Origin: Myroides albus
GTDB taxonomy: Bacteria; Bacteroidota; Bacteroidia; Flavobacteriales; Flavobacteriaceae
Assembly (NCBI RefSeq): GCF_009711045.1
Contig: NZ_WMJX01000008.1
Span: 51,280 to 115,279, forward strand
Length of the DNA: 64,000 nt
Direction: 5' to 3'
Shown here: piece after piece, positions 52,845 to 63,178 of the stretch
Layout of the letters: every line of letters starts with the position of its first letter
Position numbering within the stretch: the stretch's first letter is position 1
The notes under the pieces: model-generated
The model's input: only the letters and a program-made list of their open reading frames with translations
Database searches by the model: none
Told to the model about the DNA's origin: nothing
Translations under genes and position numbers: made by a program

Positions 52845-55800
52845 ATGAAACAAAAAACTACTTTTTCTCTATGGAAGAGGTTACTGCTTTTGCTCATCCT
52901 GTTCGTTCCTTTAGTACAGTCTTATGGGCAAACTAAGGTGTATGCTACAGAGTTAATTAAGAGTAAAAATGTTGATAATCCAAAATATGCAACTGATGGG
53001 AATTTAGCAAGTAAAGGTACATTACATGCACATCCTGGGGCGTTGTTGATAGGTAAGAAAAGCGGATATTTAGAATACAAATTTCCTAATGCAGTACCGA
53101 GAGGAACACACACCTATGTAAAGATAGGGATGGAAAACAATGAATTACTAAATGGTTTATTAGGTGGTTCAGTGGGTAAGTTATTATCTGGTCTTTTGAA
53201 TGAATTACTATTGGGAAGCCACAGATTTGATGTTAATGCTTACAATGGGAATACGAAGGTTCTTGAAGTTAAATCAGTAGAAGGTTTTGGAACTAAGCAA
53301 GCTAAATTGATTCAAGATAAAAAGGGTGATTACATGATTGCATTTCAGTTAGATCAATCATTTGATCGAATGACTGTAGGTAATAGTAGTACGGCTTTAT
53401 TGGGATTAACCGGTGATAAATTATTAGAGGTTTATGATACTTACTACGTAAAAGAAGATGGAGAAAGCTGTGGTAGACCAATAGGAACTTCATTTGATTC
53501 TGCAGGTATTGAAATTGATCTCTTAGGAGGTTTGCTACAGAATAAATTCTATGAAGCTATAGATGGAAAAGAAAATACATATTCTTTATTAAAAAGAGAA
53601 GGTGCTGTAAATGTAGGAGTTGGAGGGTATATTTCTCAGTTTTTTTATTTTCCAACTACTTCTAATGCATCCACTACCGTTAACTTAACGATAGAGTCTC
53701 CAAAGGGGTTGCTTAGTTTGGATTTGTTAAACGCTATTGAAATAAGAGCATATAAGGGCGACAAAGAGGTATATACGAAGTCTTTAGAGGGAGGTTTACT
53801 TAATGGTGTAAACCTTTTAGGATTGTTGAAGACACCTGGAAAGAAGACTCTAACATTTGCTCCTGGAAAAGAGTTTGACAGAATTGAATTAAGAGCAAAT
53901 AACACATTAAATGTTGGAGTGTTAAGTGATGGTTTACGTATTTATGATATTGAGCGTTTTGATACATCGAAGTGCGCTAATCCTAATATTGTAGTTCCTG
54001 CTCCGACTGAATCTCCTTTTGATATAGCTGCATGTGCTACTGTTGTCAAGGATTTTAAAAATGTTGATTTTGTTACAAATGCTATAGATGGAAATAACGA
54101 AACATATGCTACTCTATATGCGAATAATGGTTCTTTACTATCTACTTTGCCTTCGTCAGGAATGATAGAATTGACTTATAACCAAAAAGTATCAGCGAAT
54201 ACAACTTCTTATATTAGGATTGATTCTGATAAAGATGTATTGGAAGCTTTATTAGGAGGAACTTTAGGTAAGTTAGTTAACGGTGTTGGTGGTCTATTGT
54301 TAGGTGATCACTACTTTGAAGTTGAAGCCTTCAGTAATGGTGTATCTGTATCTAAAAGCTCAAGTATAAGTGGTTTTGAAGGAACTACTAATGGAGCAGT
54401 ATCACTAGTACAAGATAAGATTGGTCGTTATTATTTAGCAGTTACACCGACAGCTGAATATAATAGTATTCGTATAACCAATAGAGTAACAGGATTACCA
54501 ACAGGAGAACAACGTATGTTAAAGGTATATAACATGTGTCGTGAGATTGGTTCAGATCCTTGTTATCCTGCTCAGTTTACTTCATATAATCAAGCAGGGT
54601 TAAATCTAAGTATTGCTAATTTAAATGAAGCTGGTGTTAAGAATCCTTACCATGCTATAAGTGGTAATTCATCTAATTATTCAGAGATTAGTTCGGGTAC
54701 TCTAGCTGTAGGTACAGGAGTAAAACAAGTTGTTTATTTTCCTAAACCATCTTCTAAAGGTGATAAATTAGAAGTGAGAGTACAGTTTAATCCTAAGAGT
54801 GTACTTTCATTAGATCTATTAGGATCTTATAAAGTGATTACTTATTTAGGTAGTACTAAAAAACAAGAGTTTACTTTAAAACAGGGATTATTAAATAATC
54901 TTGATTTATTAGGTCTATTGCAGTCTGGTGGAGTTCAGTCTTTGTTTTTTGATACAAGTGTAGAAGCTTTTGACAGAGTTGAGATTTCTACAGTTACATT
55001 ACTTAATCTTGGAGTCTCACCAGCTATTCGTTTGTATAATGTCAAACGTATTAATGATGTTTGTAGTGATCCAATGACCGAAAGTCCTTTTGTGTCTTCT
55101 GTATGTGCTACTGAGTTGTTAGGAAGTAAGTATGTGGACGATATTTCTAATATTTTTAATGGAAACTTTGATTCCTTTGCAACTATTAATTCAGATGCAG
55201 GAATTTTATTAGGAGGAAATAAAAGAGCTGGTTTTGTCGAAATTGGTTATGACCACATCGTGAAGGCTGGTACTACATCATATATTCGTTTTGATTATGA
55301 TAAAGGAATATTAAAAGGCTTATTAGGAGGTAGTCTTGGAAATATAGTAAGTGGACTGTTAAACAATATTGTTTTAGGAGATCATTTTTTCGAAATAGAA
55401 GTGAAAGATGAGCATGGTGTTGTGTTAGAAGGTAACAGTAGAGGTATTGCAACAACATTCAAAAATGGTGAAATAAGAGTGGTAAGTGATAAGCTTGGCC
55501 GTACTTATTTAGCTATAACTCCAAGTAAAAATTATAAATCAGTGAAGATCACTGATAGAAATGAGAGCGTATTGGGCATATTAGCTCCTGCTACTTCTAT
55601 GAATGTGTATAATATGTGTTATGAAGGTAGTGCAGATTCTTGTGTTGATGCTTTTGCGACATCATTTGACTTTACTGGATTATCATTAACAGTTAATGAT
55701 CTGTCTGGAGCTGGTGTTGAGTATCCAGAGCGCGCTATAGACTCTAATACAACTAACTATTCACGTATTAGTTTAGGAACTCTTAATGCTGTTGGAAGTG

Positions 55801-58800
55801 TAAAACAATGGATATTCTTTAATTCAGTTTCTGAGAAAGATGATGTTACTAATATCAAATTTAAAACAGAGTCAGGAGGAGTTGATTTAAATGTATTAGG
55901 AAGTTTAGAGATTAAAGCCTATTTAGGTGATAAAGTAGTTCATACACTTGATCTATCTAATGGTTTAATTAACGGTATTAATGTTTTAGACTTAATCAAT
56001 AAGGGGGATATGGTTAATTTACCATATACACCAGGTGTTGAGTATGATCGTATATCTATCGGACTTAAGAGTGTGTTAAATGTATCTGTGTTGCCTGCAA
56101 TTCATTTATATAGCGTAGAAAGAACATGTCAATCTTTAAATCAAGATCTTGTTAGTTGGAAGTCTTATAAAGTCAATGGTGATTCAACAGTTCAAAAAGT
56201 TACTGGTGGAGAAGAAGTAGAATATACTATTCACGTTAAAAATGTAGGTGCTACTGATGTACCAACTTTATTAATAGAAGACAGACTACCTGCTGGGTTA
56301 ACATGGACTTCTGGAGGGACACACAACAATGGTGTAGTGACATTCAAAAAAGAAGATGTTTTAGTAGTAGATGGTGTCGTTACATTTAGTTTTAAAGCTA
56401 AAGTAAATGCAGATTTAGAAGGGATTTCTCAAATTAGAAATATCGCTACAGTAAAAGTTGATGAGACAGATAAGGGAGTTAATACTTATCCAGCTATTGA
56501 CAATAAAGACCCTAAAGATCCAAATACAAGTGAAAAACCAGGTGCTGTATTAGTTGTTGATCCTCTTTATGATATCGAGTTATCTAAAGTAGGATTGAGT
56601 AATGGAAAAATTAGTGATCAAGCACAGTTAGGTGATGAGATAACATATACTATCTCAGTTGAGAATAAAGGAAATAAAGCATTAAGAAATATTTTACTTA
56701 GCGATGTTCTTGGTAATGTGATTGGTTCAGAAATAGAAATTGTAGAGGTGGGATCAGGTGTGATTCAAAACAATACTATTAGTTATGTTATCGCTCAACT
56801 TAATGTAGGTCAAAAAGAAACTTTCGTAATTAAAACCAAAGTAATTGGGTTACCTGCAACAAATAAAATTTCGAATAAAGTTATTTCTAAAGTTACATTA
56901 CCTGACAATACAACTAAAACAAAAGAAGTTGTATTTGACTTAGCAAGTAATTGTAATGATATTTTTGAAAATAGCATTGTTATAGAACAAATAGCAGATG
57001 TATGTGCTTATTCAGAATTTGTATTAAAGGCAACATTAACTAATCTTGCTCCTAAAGATTTAAAGAATCCAATATTTAAATGGTATAAGAATGCTGATTT
57101 ATCAGATACGCCATTAGTAGGGCAGGAAATTAGAACAACTATAGAAAATACGACTAAGTTTTATGTGACTGTTGAAGGTCTTGGTTATTGCTTTAGTGGC
57201 GTACCAGCTGGAGTAGAAGTTAAAACTTTATCTGGGCCAGCTAAACCTATCGTGTCAAGTACTCAAGCTGATATATGTGAAGGAACATTAACGACATTAT
57301 CAACTGTAGAGGGTGCAACTGAATATCAATGGTTTTTAAATGGAGTATTGATTGAAGCTCAGGATGAAAAAGGGCAACCTGTTCGTTTTGGTCATTCAAT
57401 AGAAGTTAATACAGCAGGAGATTATAGTGTTATAGTTTCTAATGGAACTTGTTATTCTCAAGAGTCAGATGTTTTTACTGTTAATGTAAAAGAAGTAGCT
57501 GAATTATCTATTGAGGGTGATCAAAGAATTATCACTAAAGTAGGAATTAGTACTCAATTACCTAAAGTGACTAGTAAGAATGGAACAGTTACATGGTATA
57601 ACGAAAAAGGGGAATTATTTAATGAAACCCAAATCACTTTTGCTGTTCCTGGTATTTATACTTATACTGTAGTAGCAGACTTAAACGGATGTTCTACAGT
57701 GGAGAATGTTATCATCACTGTATTAGATTCTAATAATTGTCCGCCTCAGATAGAAAGAGTTTATGCAAAAGAGAAGACAACTTGGGGATCTATCATAACT
57801 GGGGGAATTGCGAATAAAACTAATGCAATAGATGGTAATCCTACTACTTATTCTGAAATAATAACAGGGTTAGGTTTATTGGGAATAGGTACTACATGGC
57901 AAAATATTTACTTCGATGAGATAGTACCTGCAGGAACACCTGTGACTATTAAGTTAGGAAAGCAATATAGCGGCTTAATGTTAGCAGGAGGATTATCTGT
58001 ACAGGGATTAGATGAAAATGGCAATACTATTGGAACACTAAAGTCGGTACAAGGTGGGCTACTTGATTTATTAGCGGGAGATAATGTGATTGAGTATACG
58101 TTTGTTCCTACTTCTTCTGGTAAGCCAAAAGCATTTAAGGGGGTTAGAGTTTCTCAAGGTTCTTTAGTAGGTCTTGCTCAAATCTCAAAAGTATATGGAG
58201 TGTATTATTCTAAATCAGGTAGTATAAGTTGTACACCTGTAGCAACTGATATAAACTCAGGTGTAATAGATGTACTACATGGGGTACAAGATCTTGGTTT
58301 AGGTGTAGCAAGTGCTACAGCCTCAGTCACTAATCCTTGGAACGCAGTTGATAATAAGCCTGATACTTATGCTTTAATATCTCGTGGAGTAGCTGTATTA
58401 AACGAAGCTTCATTGACTGTTGTATTTAAACAACAGGCAATGCCTGGTGATGAATTACATATCATTACAGAGATTCCAGGTAACCCTGTTTTAAGTTTAG
58501 AATTGATTAAGGGATATAGTATTCAACGTTATTTAGGCGATAAAAAAGTAGGCCCTGTATTAGAAGGAAAAAAAGAGGTGTTAGGACTTAAGTTATTAGG
58601 CTTAGGGTATGGTAATAAGCATAAAGTTATTGTTGCTCCATATGATAAACAGCCATATGATAGAGTAAAAATCTCTTATGGTAGTGTTGTAGGGGTATTA
58701 GGAGATTTTACACGTATCTATGATGTGAATATTGTACCTACGATAGGAACGGGAGTAAAAGAGAATGAAGTCATAGATGTATGTAATTATGGAATGTTGA

Positions 58801-59042
58801 AGCTATCGATGATAGATGCGTGTACTACATACGAAATATATACTTCTGAAACTGGAACTGATCAATTAACGGAAGTAACTCCGTTTGAATTTTACTTAAA
58901 AGGATTAGAACAAGGTGAACAAACCATCTGGATTCAAAACGTTCGAAGTGGTTGTCCATTAGGACCACGTATTCCAGTTAAAGTGAATGTGAAAAACTGT
59001 TCAGTTAAGACAAACCTGAACATCACAACAAAAATTAAATAA
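52845..59042 (+). CDS. Giant modular surface protein (2065 residues) with repeated discoidin-like modules
   Basis: An exported protein with a signal peptide ending near QSYGQ. About four repeats of roughly 360 residues each have an A half (xYATDGNLASKGTL; xNAIDGNNETYATL; xNIFNGNFDSFATI, followed by GLLGGSLGKLxSGLL) and a B half; units start near 52938, 54030 and 55100, and a diverged fourth pair lies at the C-terminus (CPPQIERVYAKEKTTWGS). Between third and fourth come two DUF11-type domains (VEYTIHVKNVGATDVP; ITYTISVENKGNKALR) and an Ig-like module (ATEYQWFLNG). The DGN-x-x-T pattern recalls F5/8 type C sugar-binding folds. No sorting domain is visible at the end. It heads the second surface operon, ahead of a SprF partner. 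Confidence 0.8.
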   Translation: MKQKTTFSLWKRLLLLLILFVPLVQSYGQTKVYATELIKSKNVDNPKYATDGNLASKGTLHAHPGALLIGKKSGYLEYKFPNAVPRGTHTYVKIGMENNELLNGLLGGSVGKLLSGLLNELLLGSHRFDVNAYNGNTKVLEVKSVEGFGTKQAKLIQDKKGDYMIAFQLDQSFDRMTVGNSSTALLGLTGDKLLEVYDTYYVKEDGESCGRPIGTSFDSAGIEIDLLGGLLQNKFYEAIDGKENTYSLLKREGAVNVGVGGYISQFFYFPTTSNASTTVNLTIESPKGLLSLDLLNAIEIRAYKGDKEVYTKSLEGGLLNGVNLLGLLKTPGKKTLTFAPGKEFDRIELRANNTLNVGVLSDGLRIYDIERFDTSKCANPNIVVPAPTESPFDIAACATVVKDFKNVDFVTNAIDGNNETYATLYANNGSLLSTLPSSGMIELTYNQKVSANTTSYIRIDSDKDVLEALLGGTLGKLVNGVGGLLLGDHYFEVEAFSNGVSVSKSSSISGFEGTTNGAVSLVQDKIGRYYLAVTPTAEYNSIRITNRVTGLPTGEQRMLKVYNMCREIGSDPCYPAQFTSYNQAGLNLSIANLNEAGVKNPYHAISGNSSNYSEISSGTLAVGTGVKQVVYFPKPSSKGDKLEVRVQFNPKSVLSLDLLGSYKVITYLGSTKKQEFTLKQGLLNNLDLLGLLQSGGVQSLFFDTSVEAFDRVEISTVTLLNLGVSPAIRLYNVKRINDVCSDPMTESPFVSSVCATELLGSKYVDDISNIFNGNFDSFATINSDAGILLGGNKRAGFVEIGYDHIVKAGTTSYIRFDYDKGILKGLLGGSLGNIVSGLLNNIVLGDHFFEIEVKDEHGVVLEGNSRGIATTFKNGEIRVVSDKLGRTYLAITPSKNYKSVKITDRNESVLGILAPATSMNVYNMCYEGSADSCVDAFATSFDFTGLSLTVNDLSGAGVEYPERAIDSNTTNYSRISLGTLNAVGSVKQWIFFNSVSEKDDVTNIKFKTESGGVDLNVLGSLEIKAYLGDKVVHTLDLSNGLINGINVLDLINKGDMVNLPYTPGVEYDRISIGLKSVLNVSVLPAIHLYSVERTCQSLNQDLVSWKSYKVNGDSTVQKVTGGEEVEYTIHVKNVGATDVPTLLIEDRLPAGLTWTSGGTHNNGVVTFKKEDVLVVDGVVTFSFKAKVNADLEGISQIRNIATVKVDETDKGVNTYPAIDNKDPKDPNTSEKPGAVLVVDPLYDIELSKVGLSNGKISDQAQLGDEITYTISVENKGNKALRNILLSDVLGNVIGSEIEIVEVGSGVIQNNTISYVIAQLNVGQKETFVIKTKVIGLPATNKISNKVISKVTLPDNTTKTKEVVFDLASNCNDIFENSIVIEQIADVCAYSEFVLKATLTNLAPKDLKNPIFKWYKNADLSDTPLVGQEIRTTIENTTKFYVTVEGLGYCFSGVPAGVEVKTLSGPAKPIVSSTQADICEGTLTTLSTVEGATEYQWFLNGVLIEAQDEKGQPVRFGHSIEVNTAGDYSVIVSNGTCYSQESDVFTVNVKEVAELSIEGDQRIITKVGISTQLPKVTSKNGTVTWYNEKGELFNETQITFAVPGIYTYTVVADLNGCSTVENVIITVLDSNNCPPQIERVYAKEKTTWGSIITGGIANKTNAIDGNPTTYSEIITGLGLLGIGTTWQNIYFDEIVPAGTPVTIKLGKQYSGLMLAGGLSVQGLDENGNTIGTLKSVQGGLLDLLAGDNVIEYTFVPTSSGKPKAFKGVRVSQGSLVGLAQISKVYGVYYSKSGSISCTPVATDINSGVIDVLHGVQDLGLGVASATASVTNPWNAVDNKPDTYALISRGVAVLNEASLTVVFKQQAMPGDELHIITEIPGNPVLSLELIKGYSIQRYLGDKKVGPVLEGKKEVLGLKLLGLGYGNKHKVIVAPYDKQPYDRVKISYGSVVGVLGDFTRIYDVNIVPTIGTGVKENEVIDVCNYGMLKLSMIDACTTYEIYTSETGTDQLTEVTPFEFYLKGLEQGEQTIWIQNVRSGCPLGPRIPVKVNVKNCSVKTNLNITTKIK

Positions 59043-59074
59043 TTAGAAACAACAATATTTATATATAACAAAAG

Positions 59075-61162
59075 ATGAAAAGAATCACATTATTAGCAGC
59101 ATTATTAGGAACAACATATTTTGCAAATGCACAAGTAGGGATCGGTACGCCGGACCCTGCTACTTCTGCAGAATTAGACATTGTAGCAAAATCAGGAAAT
59201 AAAGGTATCTTAATTCCTCGTGTTACTCTTACAGCAGAGAGTGTATTTGCTCCTATTACAGGTTCTCAACAAGAGAGTTTACTGGTGTATAACAATGTAG
59301 AATCTACTTCTATGCCTAAAGGTTTTTACTACTGGGATGGTGCTAAATGGAATAGAATCATTGGTAAAACTGAATTAAATACAGTGGTAGAAAACTTAGG
59401 AGATAATATCACTACTATCACAAATGACGTTAAGAACCTTCAAGCTGTTGTTAATTACATTTTGCCATCTAATCCTGATAATTCTGATCCTACTAAACCA
59501 GGACATACTACAATTGTATATGATAATACGACAGGAGATATGTATGAGGTAGTATATGATGCTACAACTAAAAAATACATTACTAATAAGATCGACTTAC
59601 TAAAGATGATCCAAGGAAAAGAAACGAATACTTTCTTTAAAGAGATTAAGGAAAATGGTAAAATAACTGGTTATGTATATTTCAACGAGAAAACGATTGT
59701 CGAAGCTATTGGTACAGAAACTGATCCTAATAAGATTAAAGATATACTTGATAAGTTAGATAGAAGTACAAAAGGAGCTATTGAGATTGATGTAAAAGGA
59801 ACTGTAGTAAACAACTTCAAAGAAATCTTAGAAGCACCAACTAAAATTACTGTTACTACAAAAGAAGGAGACAAGACTTTCACAACTGTAGAAGAGTACT
59901 TACAATATATCTCTCAATCTGCTGATGGTAATGTAATCTATAAAAACTTAGGAGATACTACTAACCCTAATTGGGTATTCCAATACTACGACAAAGCTAA
60001 TGGAAAATATGAGACTATTGTTTTACGTGATTTAGTAGCAGAAACGGAGTCTAAAACTACTATTGTTACTTATAATAAGAAACAATATTACTTATCTGAA
60101 GCATACATTGTAGGAGGAGGAGAATTAGATGTGACTAAATGGACTGCTGTTCCAGCAGGAGCTATTCATGTAGACGTAGTAGGTGGAGTGATTAATAATA
60201 TCGAGGAGATTTTAACTACGAATGGAAATATCACTGTCCAAGTAGGAGGAAAAGATATGACTTTTAATTCTGTAGAAGAGTACTTACAGTACATCACTCA
60301 GTTCTCTGAAGGTAATGTTATCTACAAAAACATTAGTACAGACCCTAATAAACCAAACTGGGTATTACAGTATTGGGATGAAACTAAAGGAGAGTATACA
60401 ACAATTAACTTAACAGATCTGGTTGCTTCAGTAGAAACTAAGACTAATATCTTAAGAACAGAAGCAATAGATAATGGTAAATTAGAAGCTTATGCAGCTG
60501 CAGGAGCACCAATAGAAGCTAATGTTAAGAAAGGAGAAATCTTCTATAAGTATAACAATGAAGATAAAGGTGAGCAATTCATCAATATGACGGCTGATAT
60601 CATCTCTTCTATTAACAACAATGAAGAAGTGAAGAATGCATTGACTAATATCTTAAACCAAGGTGGTAACGTATATTTTGGTAAGATTAAAGATACTGAT
60701 ACTGATTTAGTATTCTATACAATGAAAATTGTAAATGGTAAAGAAGAGAAGACTCCTATTGAATTACCAGCTTCATTCTTATTAAAGATTATCAACGATT
60801 ATAAAGAGATAATTAAACAAGCTTTAGGAGATAATATCACAAACGAAGGAGATATCGTATTCACTGGGAATATCTATAATGGTCGTCAAGTATTATTAGC
60901 TAAAGGAAGTACTACAACCAATGGTGATTCTGCTAAAACTACAGGTGTAGAATTAGCTAATGCTACAGGTGATAACGCTATCAATGGTGTGTTATCTATC
61001 AAGGTACTAAAAGGAGGTGTGTTAGTTACTGAATCTACAAAAGACGTGGAAGTAAAGGGTACTAAGATTGACTTTAATATCGGTGTAGGAAATATCTATA
61101 CAGCTTTACCAAAAGATACTTATGAAGTAGTAGTAGAATACCTTGGTAAAGAGGTAAAATAA
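59075..61162 (+). CDS. Exported repeat protein of the surface operon
   Basis: A 695-residue exported protein (signal peptide ending YFANAQ) beginning VGIGTPDPATSAELDIVAKS, with KGILIPRVTL, the same module as in the other exported proteins of this window. The middle holds two copies of a 128-residue unit, recognisable by VEEYLQYIS and VEEYLQYIT (nt 59888 and 60272, 384 bp apart) and by GNVIYKNL and GNVIYKNI. The C-terminus (VLSIKVLKGGVLVTESTKDV) is a beta-sandwich-like domain without a T9SS sorting motif. It lies 32 bp after the giant gene. Confidence 0.72.
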   Translation: MKRITLLAALLGTTYFANAQVGIGTPDPATSAELDIVAKSGNKGILIPRVTLTAESVFAPITGSQQESLLVYNNVESTSMPKGFYYWDGAKWNRIIGKTELNTVVENLGDNITTITNDVKNLQAVVNYILPSNPDNSDPTKPGHTTIVYDNTTGDMYEVVYDATTKKYITNKIDLLKMIQGKETNTFFKEIKENGKITGYVYFNEKTIVEAIGTETDPNKIKDILDKLDRSTKGAIEIDVKGTVVNNFKEILEAPTKITVTTKEGDKTFTTVEEYLQYISQSADGNVIYKNLGDTTNPNWVFQYYDKANGKYETIVLRDLVAETESKTTIVTYNKKQYYLSEAYIVGGGELDVTKWTAVPAGAIHVDVVGGVINNIEEILTTNGNITVQVGGKDMTFNSVEEYLQYITQFSEGNVIYKNISTDPNKPNWVLQYWDETKGEYTTINLTDLVASVETKTNILRTEAIDNGKLEAYAAAGAPIEANVKKGEIFYKYNNEDKGEQFINMTADIISSINNNEEVKNALTNILNQGGNVYFGKIKDTDTDLVFYTMKIVNGKEEKTPIELPASFLLKIINDYKEIIKQALGDNITNEGDIVFTGNIYNGRQVLLAKGSTTTNGDSAKTTGVELANATGDNAINGVLSIKVLKGGVLVTESTKDVEVKGTKIDFNIGVGNIYTALPKDTYEVVVEYLGKEVK

Positions 61163-61203
61163 TAAAGATCAAACAACAAACAACAATCAATTAATCTTTT
61201 CTG

Positions 61204-61247
61204 AAAAGGGGAGGAGTACAAGCCACAAATAAGCTCCTCCCTTTATT
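61204..61247 (+). terminator. Intra-operon terminator or processing hairpin
   Basis: AAAAGGGGAGGAG and CTCCTCCCTTT pair around a loop and are followed by a short T-rich tail. It lies between two genes of the operon and may reduce transcription downstream. Confidence 0.7.
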
Positions 61248-61265
61248 TAAAACAAATTCACAATT

Positions 61266-61898
61266 ATGAAAAAAATATATTTAAGTATAACTCTTGCCCT
61301 TTTGGCAACAGCTGGTTTTGCACAGACTAAAATAGGTGTTGTAGGTAACTCTAATCCAGATGTAAACACTAATGCAGTATTAGAATTAGATGCAATAAAT
61401 AAAGGCCTTTTATTACCTCGTGTGGAATTAACCAAAACAACAGAAGCAACTCCTTTAAACGCACATGTTGAAGGGATGACTGTCTATAATACTAAAAAAC
61501 AGAATGATGTAGTTCCAGGTTTTTACTATAATGATGGTTTAAAATGGCAACAAATGGTAACTACAGATAACAAAGCTGTGAAGTTCTTCTATATGCCTTC
61601 TATTGTTTTTGATACGAGTATTATCACTGATCCTGCGACAGTGAAAGAAGTGAATCTATATCAAGAGTATGTAAATCAGTTCGGTATGAAAGATAAATCA
61701 CGAACATTTAAAAATGATGGTGCTCCTGAAAGCATTCCTTATTTTCATAGTGCTGATCAGTTAGATTACTATGTTACTGATTACGATCCAACTGTTTTTG
61801 AGATTGTAAATATCAGTAATGAGGGGATCATGCAGTATAGAATTTTATCAAATGGAACTCCTACCTCGATCATGAATATCGTATTCTCAGTTAAGTAA
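61266..61898 (+). CDS. Exported protein with the shared N-terminal module
   Basis: A 210-residue exported protein (signal peptide ending GFAQ). Residues 22-75 repeat the module of its neighbours (NAVLELDAINKGLLLPRVEL, then MTVYNTKKQNDVVPGFYYND). The rest (about 95-210: FFYMPSIVFDTSIITDPATV and onward) matches no domain I know. It is in the operon of the giant protein, 18 bp before the type B-sorted protein. Confidence 0.7.
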   Translation: MKKIYLSITLALLATAGFAQTKIGVVGNSNPDVNTNAVLELDAINKGLLLPRVELTKTTEATPLNAHVEGMTVYNTKKQNDVVPGFYYNDGLKWQQMVTTDNKAVKFFYMPSIVFDTSIITDPATVKEVNLYQEYVNQFGMKDKSRTFKNDGAPESIPYFHSADQLDYYVTDYDPTVFEIVNISNEGIMQYRILSNGTPTSIMNIVFSVK

Positions 61899-61915
61899 TT
61901 TAAAAGTGAAATAGT

Positions 61916-63163
61916 ATGAAAGATTATAGAGCACTTTTAATGGCTTTTGCTTTGTCTTATGCAGGAGTTCATGCACAGACAGTCAACAAAGGAGATCTCT
62001 ATATTAGCTCAGGTTCTTTAGTATCATCAAAGTATGTATTTGAGAATGTTGACAATGCTAATTTTAGAAACAACGGAACACTTATCCTTGAGGATAATTT
62101 GATAAACAATGGGGCATTTTTTGATTACAAGGGCAATACTCCAGAAGGAACCACACTTTTGAAAGGCAAGAAAGTACAGATATTAAGCGGAAATTCTATT
62201 ACTACGTTTAATAATTTAGAGTTGGTAAATCCCACAGAGCAGAAAGCTTTCGATATCCAAAGTCCAGTTGTGGTAGTTGGCCAAATGACTTTTAACGAGG
62301 GGATAGCCCATGTGGATGAAGCGAAAGGATCAGTTACCTTTCTTAAAGGTGCAGCTGCTTCTTTGACTAAAGATAATAGTCATATTCAAGGGCAAGTGGA
62401 TAAAGAGGGAGACAATGAGTTTATTTTCCCAATTGGAGATCAAGGCTTTTATCGAAAGGCAATTATTTCAGCTCCCGAAAAGGAGAAAGATTTATTTGTA
62501 AGTAAGTATTCTTTTGATGATGCACCTTTCTTTAAAGCAAGAGCTAATACTGCTGGTGTAATAGAAGAATTAAATACGAAAGAATACTGGCTGATTGATC
62601 GTACTTCAAATACAGAAAGTGATATCATCTTGACTTTGACTTGGGATGAGCGCACCACGCCAGCTGAACTGTTGAAAGATCCTGTAAGGGAATTACACAT
62701 CGTGAGATGGGATGAAAAGCTTCAGATCTGGGTTGACGAAGGCGGAATAGTAGATGTAGATACTAAGAGTATTTCTACTCCAACTTCTGTGAAAGGATAT
62801 GGTTTCTTTACACTGGCTACAGTTAATAAAGATTGGCTGTTGGACGGGGATGTCGTGATCTACAATCTTGTATCTGCTAATGGAGATGGCAAAAACGATT
62901 TCTTTCGAATTGACAATATAGAGCGTTTTCCAAATAATACAGTTGAGATATTCAACCGTTGGGGAGTGAGGGTGTATGAAACGACAAATTATAACTCTCG
63001 AGGAAATGTATTTGTTGGAAAGTCAGATGGACGTGGAACTATTAGTAAAGGTGAGAGTTTACCTACGGGAACTTATTACTATGTAATTACTTATGAATAC
63101 AAGGATGACAAAGGATCTCGTACTATTAAGAAAGCGGGTTACTTACATTTGGAGACTAACTAA
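61916..63163 (+). CDS. T9SS type B-sorted exported protein
   Basis: A 415-residue protein with a signal peptide (ending GVHAQ), a repeat-free beta-rich middle, and a C-terminal type B sorting domain (gliding motility-associated, about 325-415): VIYNLVSANGDGKNDFFRID, VEIFNRWGVRVYETTNY and GTYYYVITYEYKDDKGSRTI. Such domains direct secretion through the type IX system and rely on a cognate PorP/SprF protein, which is encoded next, 15 bp downstream. The middle region has no recognised domain. Confidence 0.88.
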   Translation: MKDYRALLMAFALSYAGVHAQTVNKGDLYISSGSLVSSKYVFENVDNANFRNNGTLILEDNLINNGAFFDYKGNTPEGTTLLKGKKVQILSGNSITTFNNLELVNPTEQKAFDIQSPVVVVGQMTFNEGIAHVDEAKGSVTFLKGAAASLTKDNSHIQGQVDKEGDNEFIFPIGDQGFYRKAIISAPEKEKDLFVSKYSFDDAPFFKARANTAGVIEELNTKEYWLIDRTSNTESDIILTLTWDERTTPAELLKDPVRELHIVRWDEKLQIWVDEGGIVDVDTKSISTPTSVKGYGFFTLATVNKDWLLDGDVVIYNLVSANGDGKNDFFRIDNIERFPNNTVEIFNRWGVRVYETTNYNSRGNVFVGKSDGRGTISKGESLPTGTYYYVITYEYKDDKGSRTIKKAGYLHLETN

Positions 63164-63178
63164 TAGAATAAATTCAAA

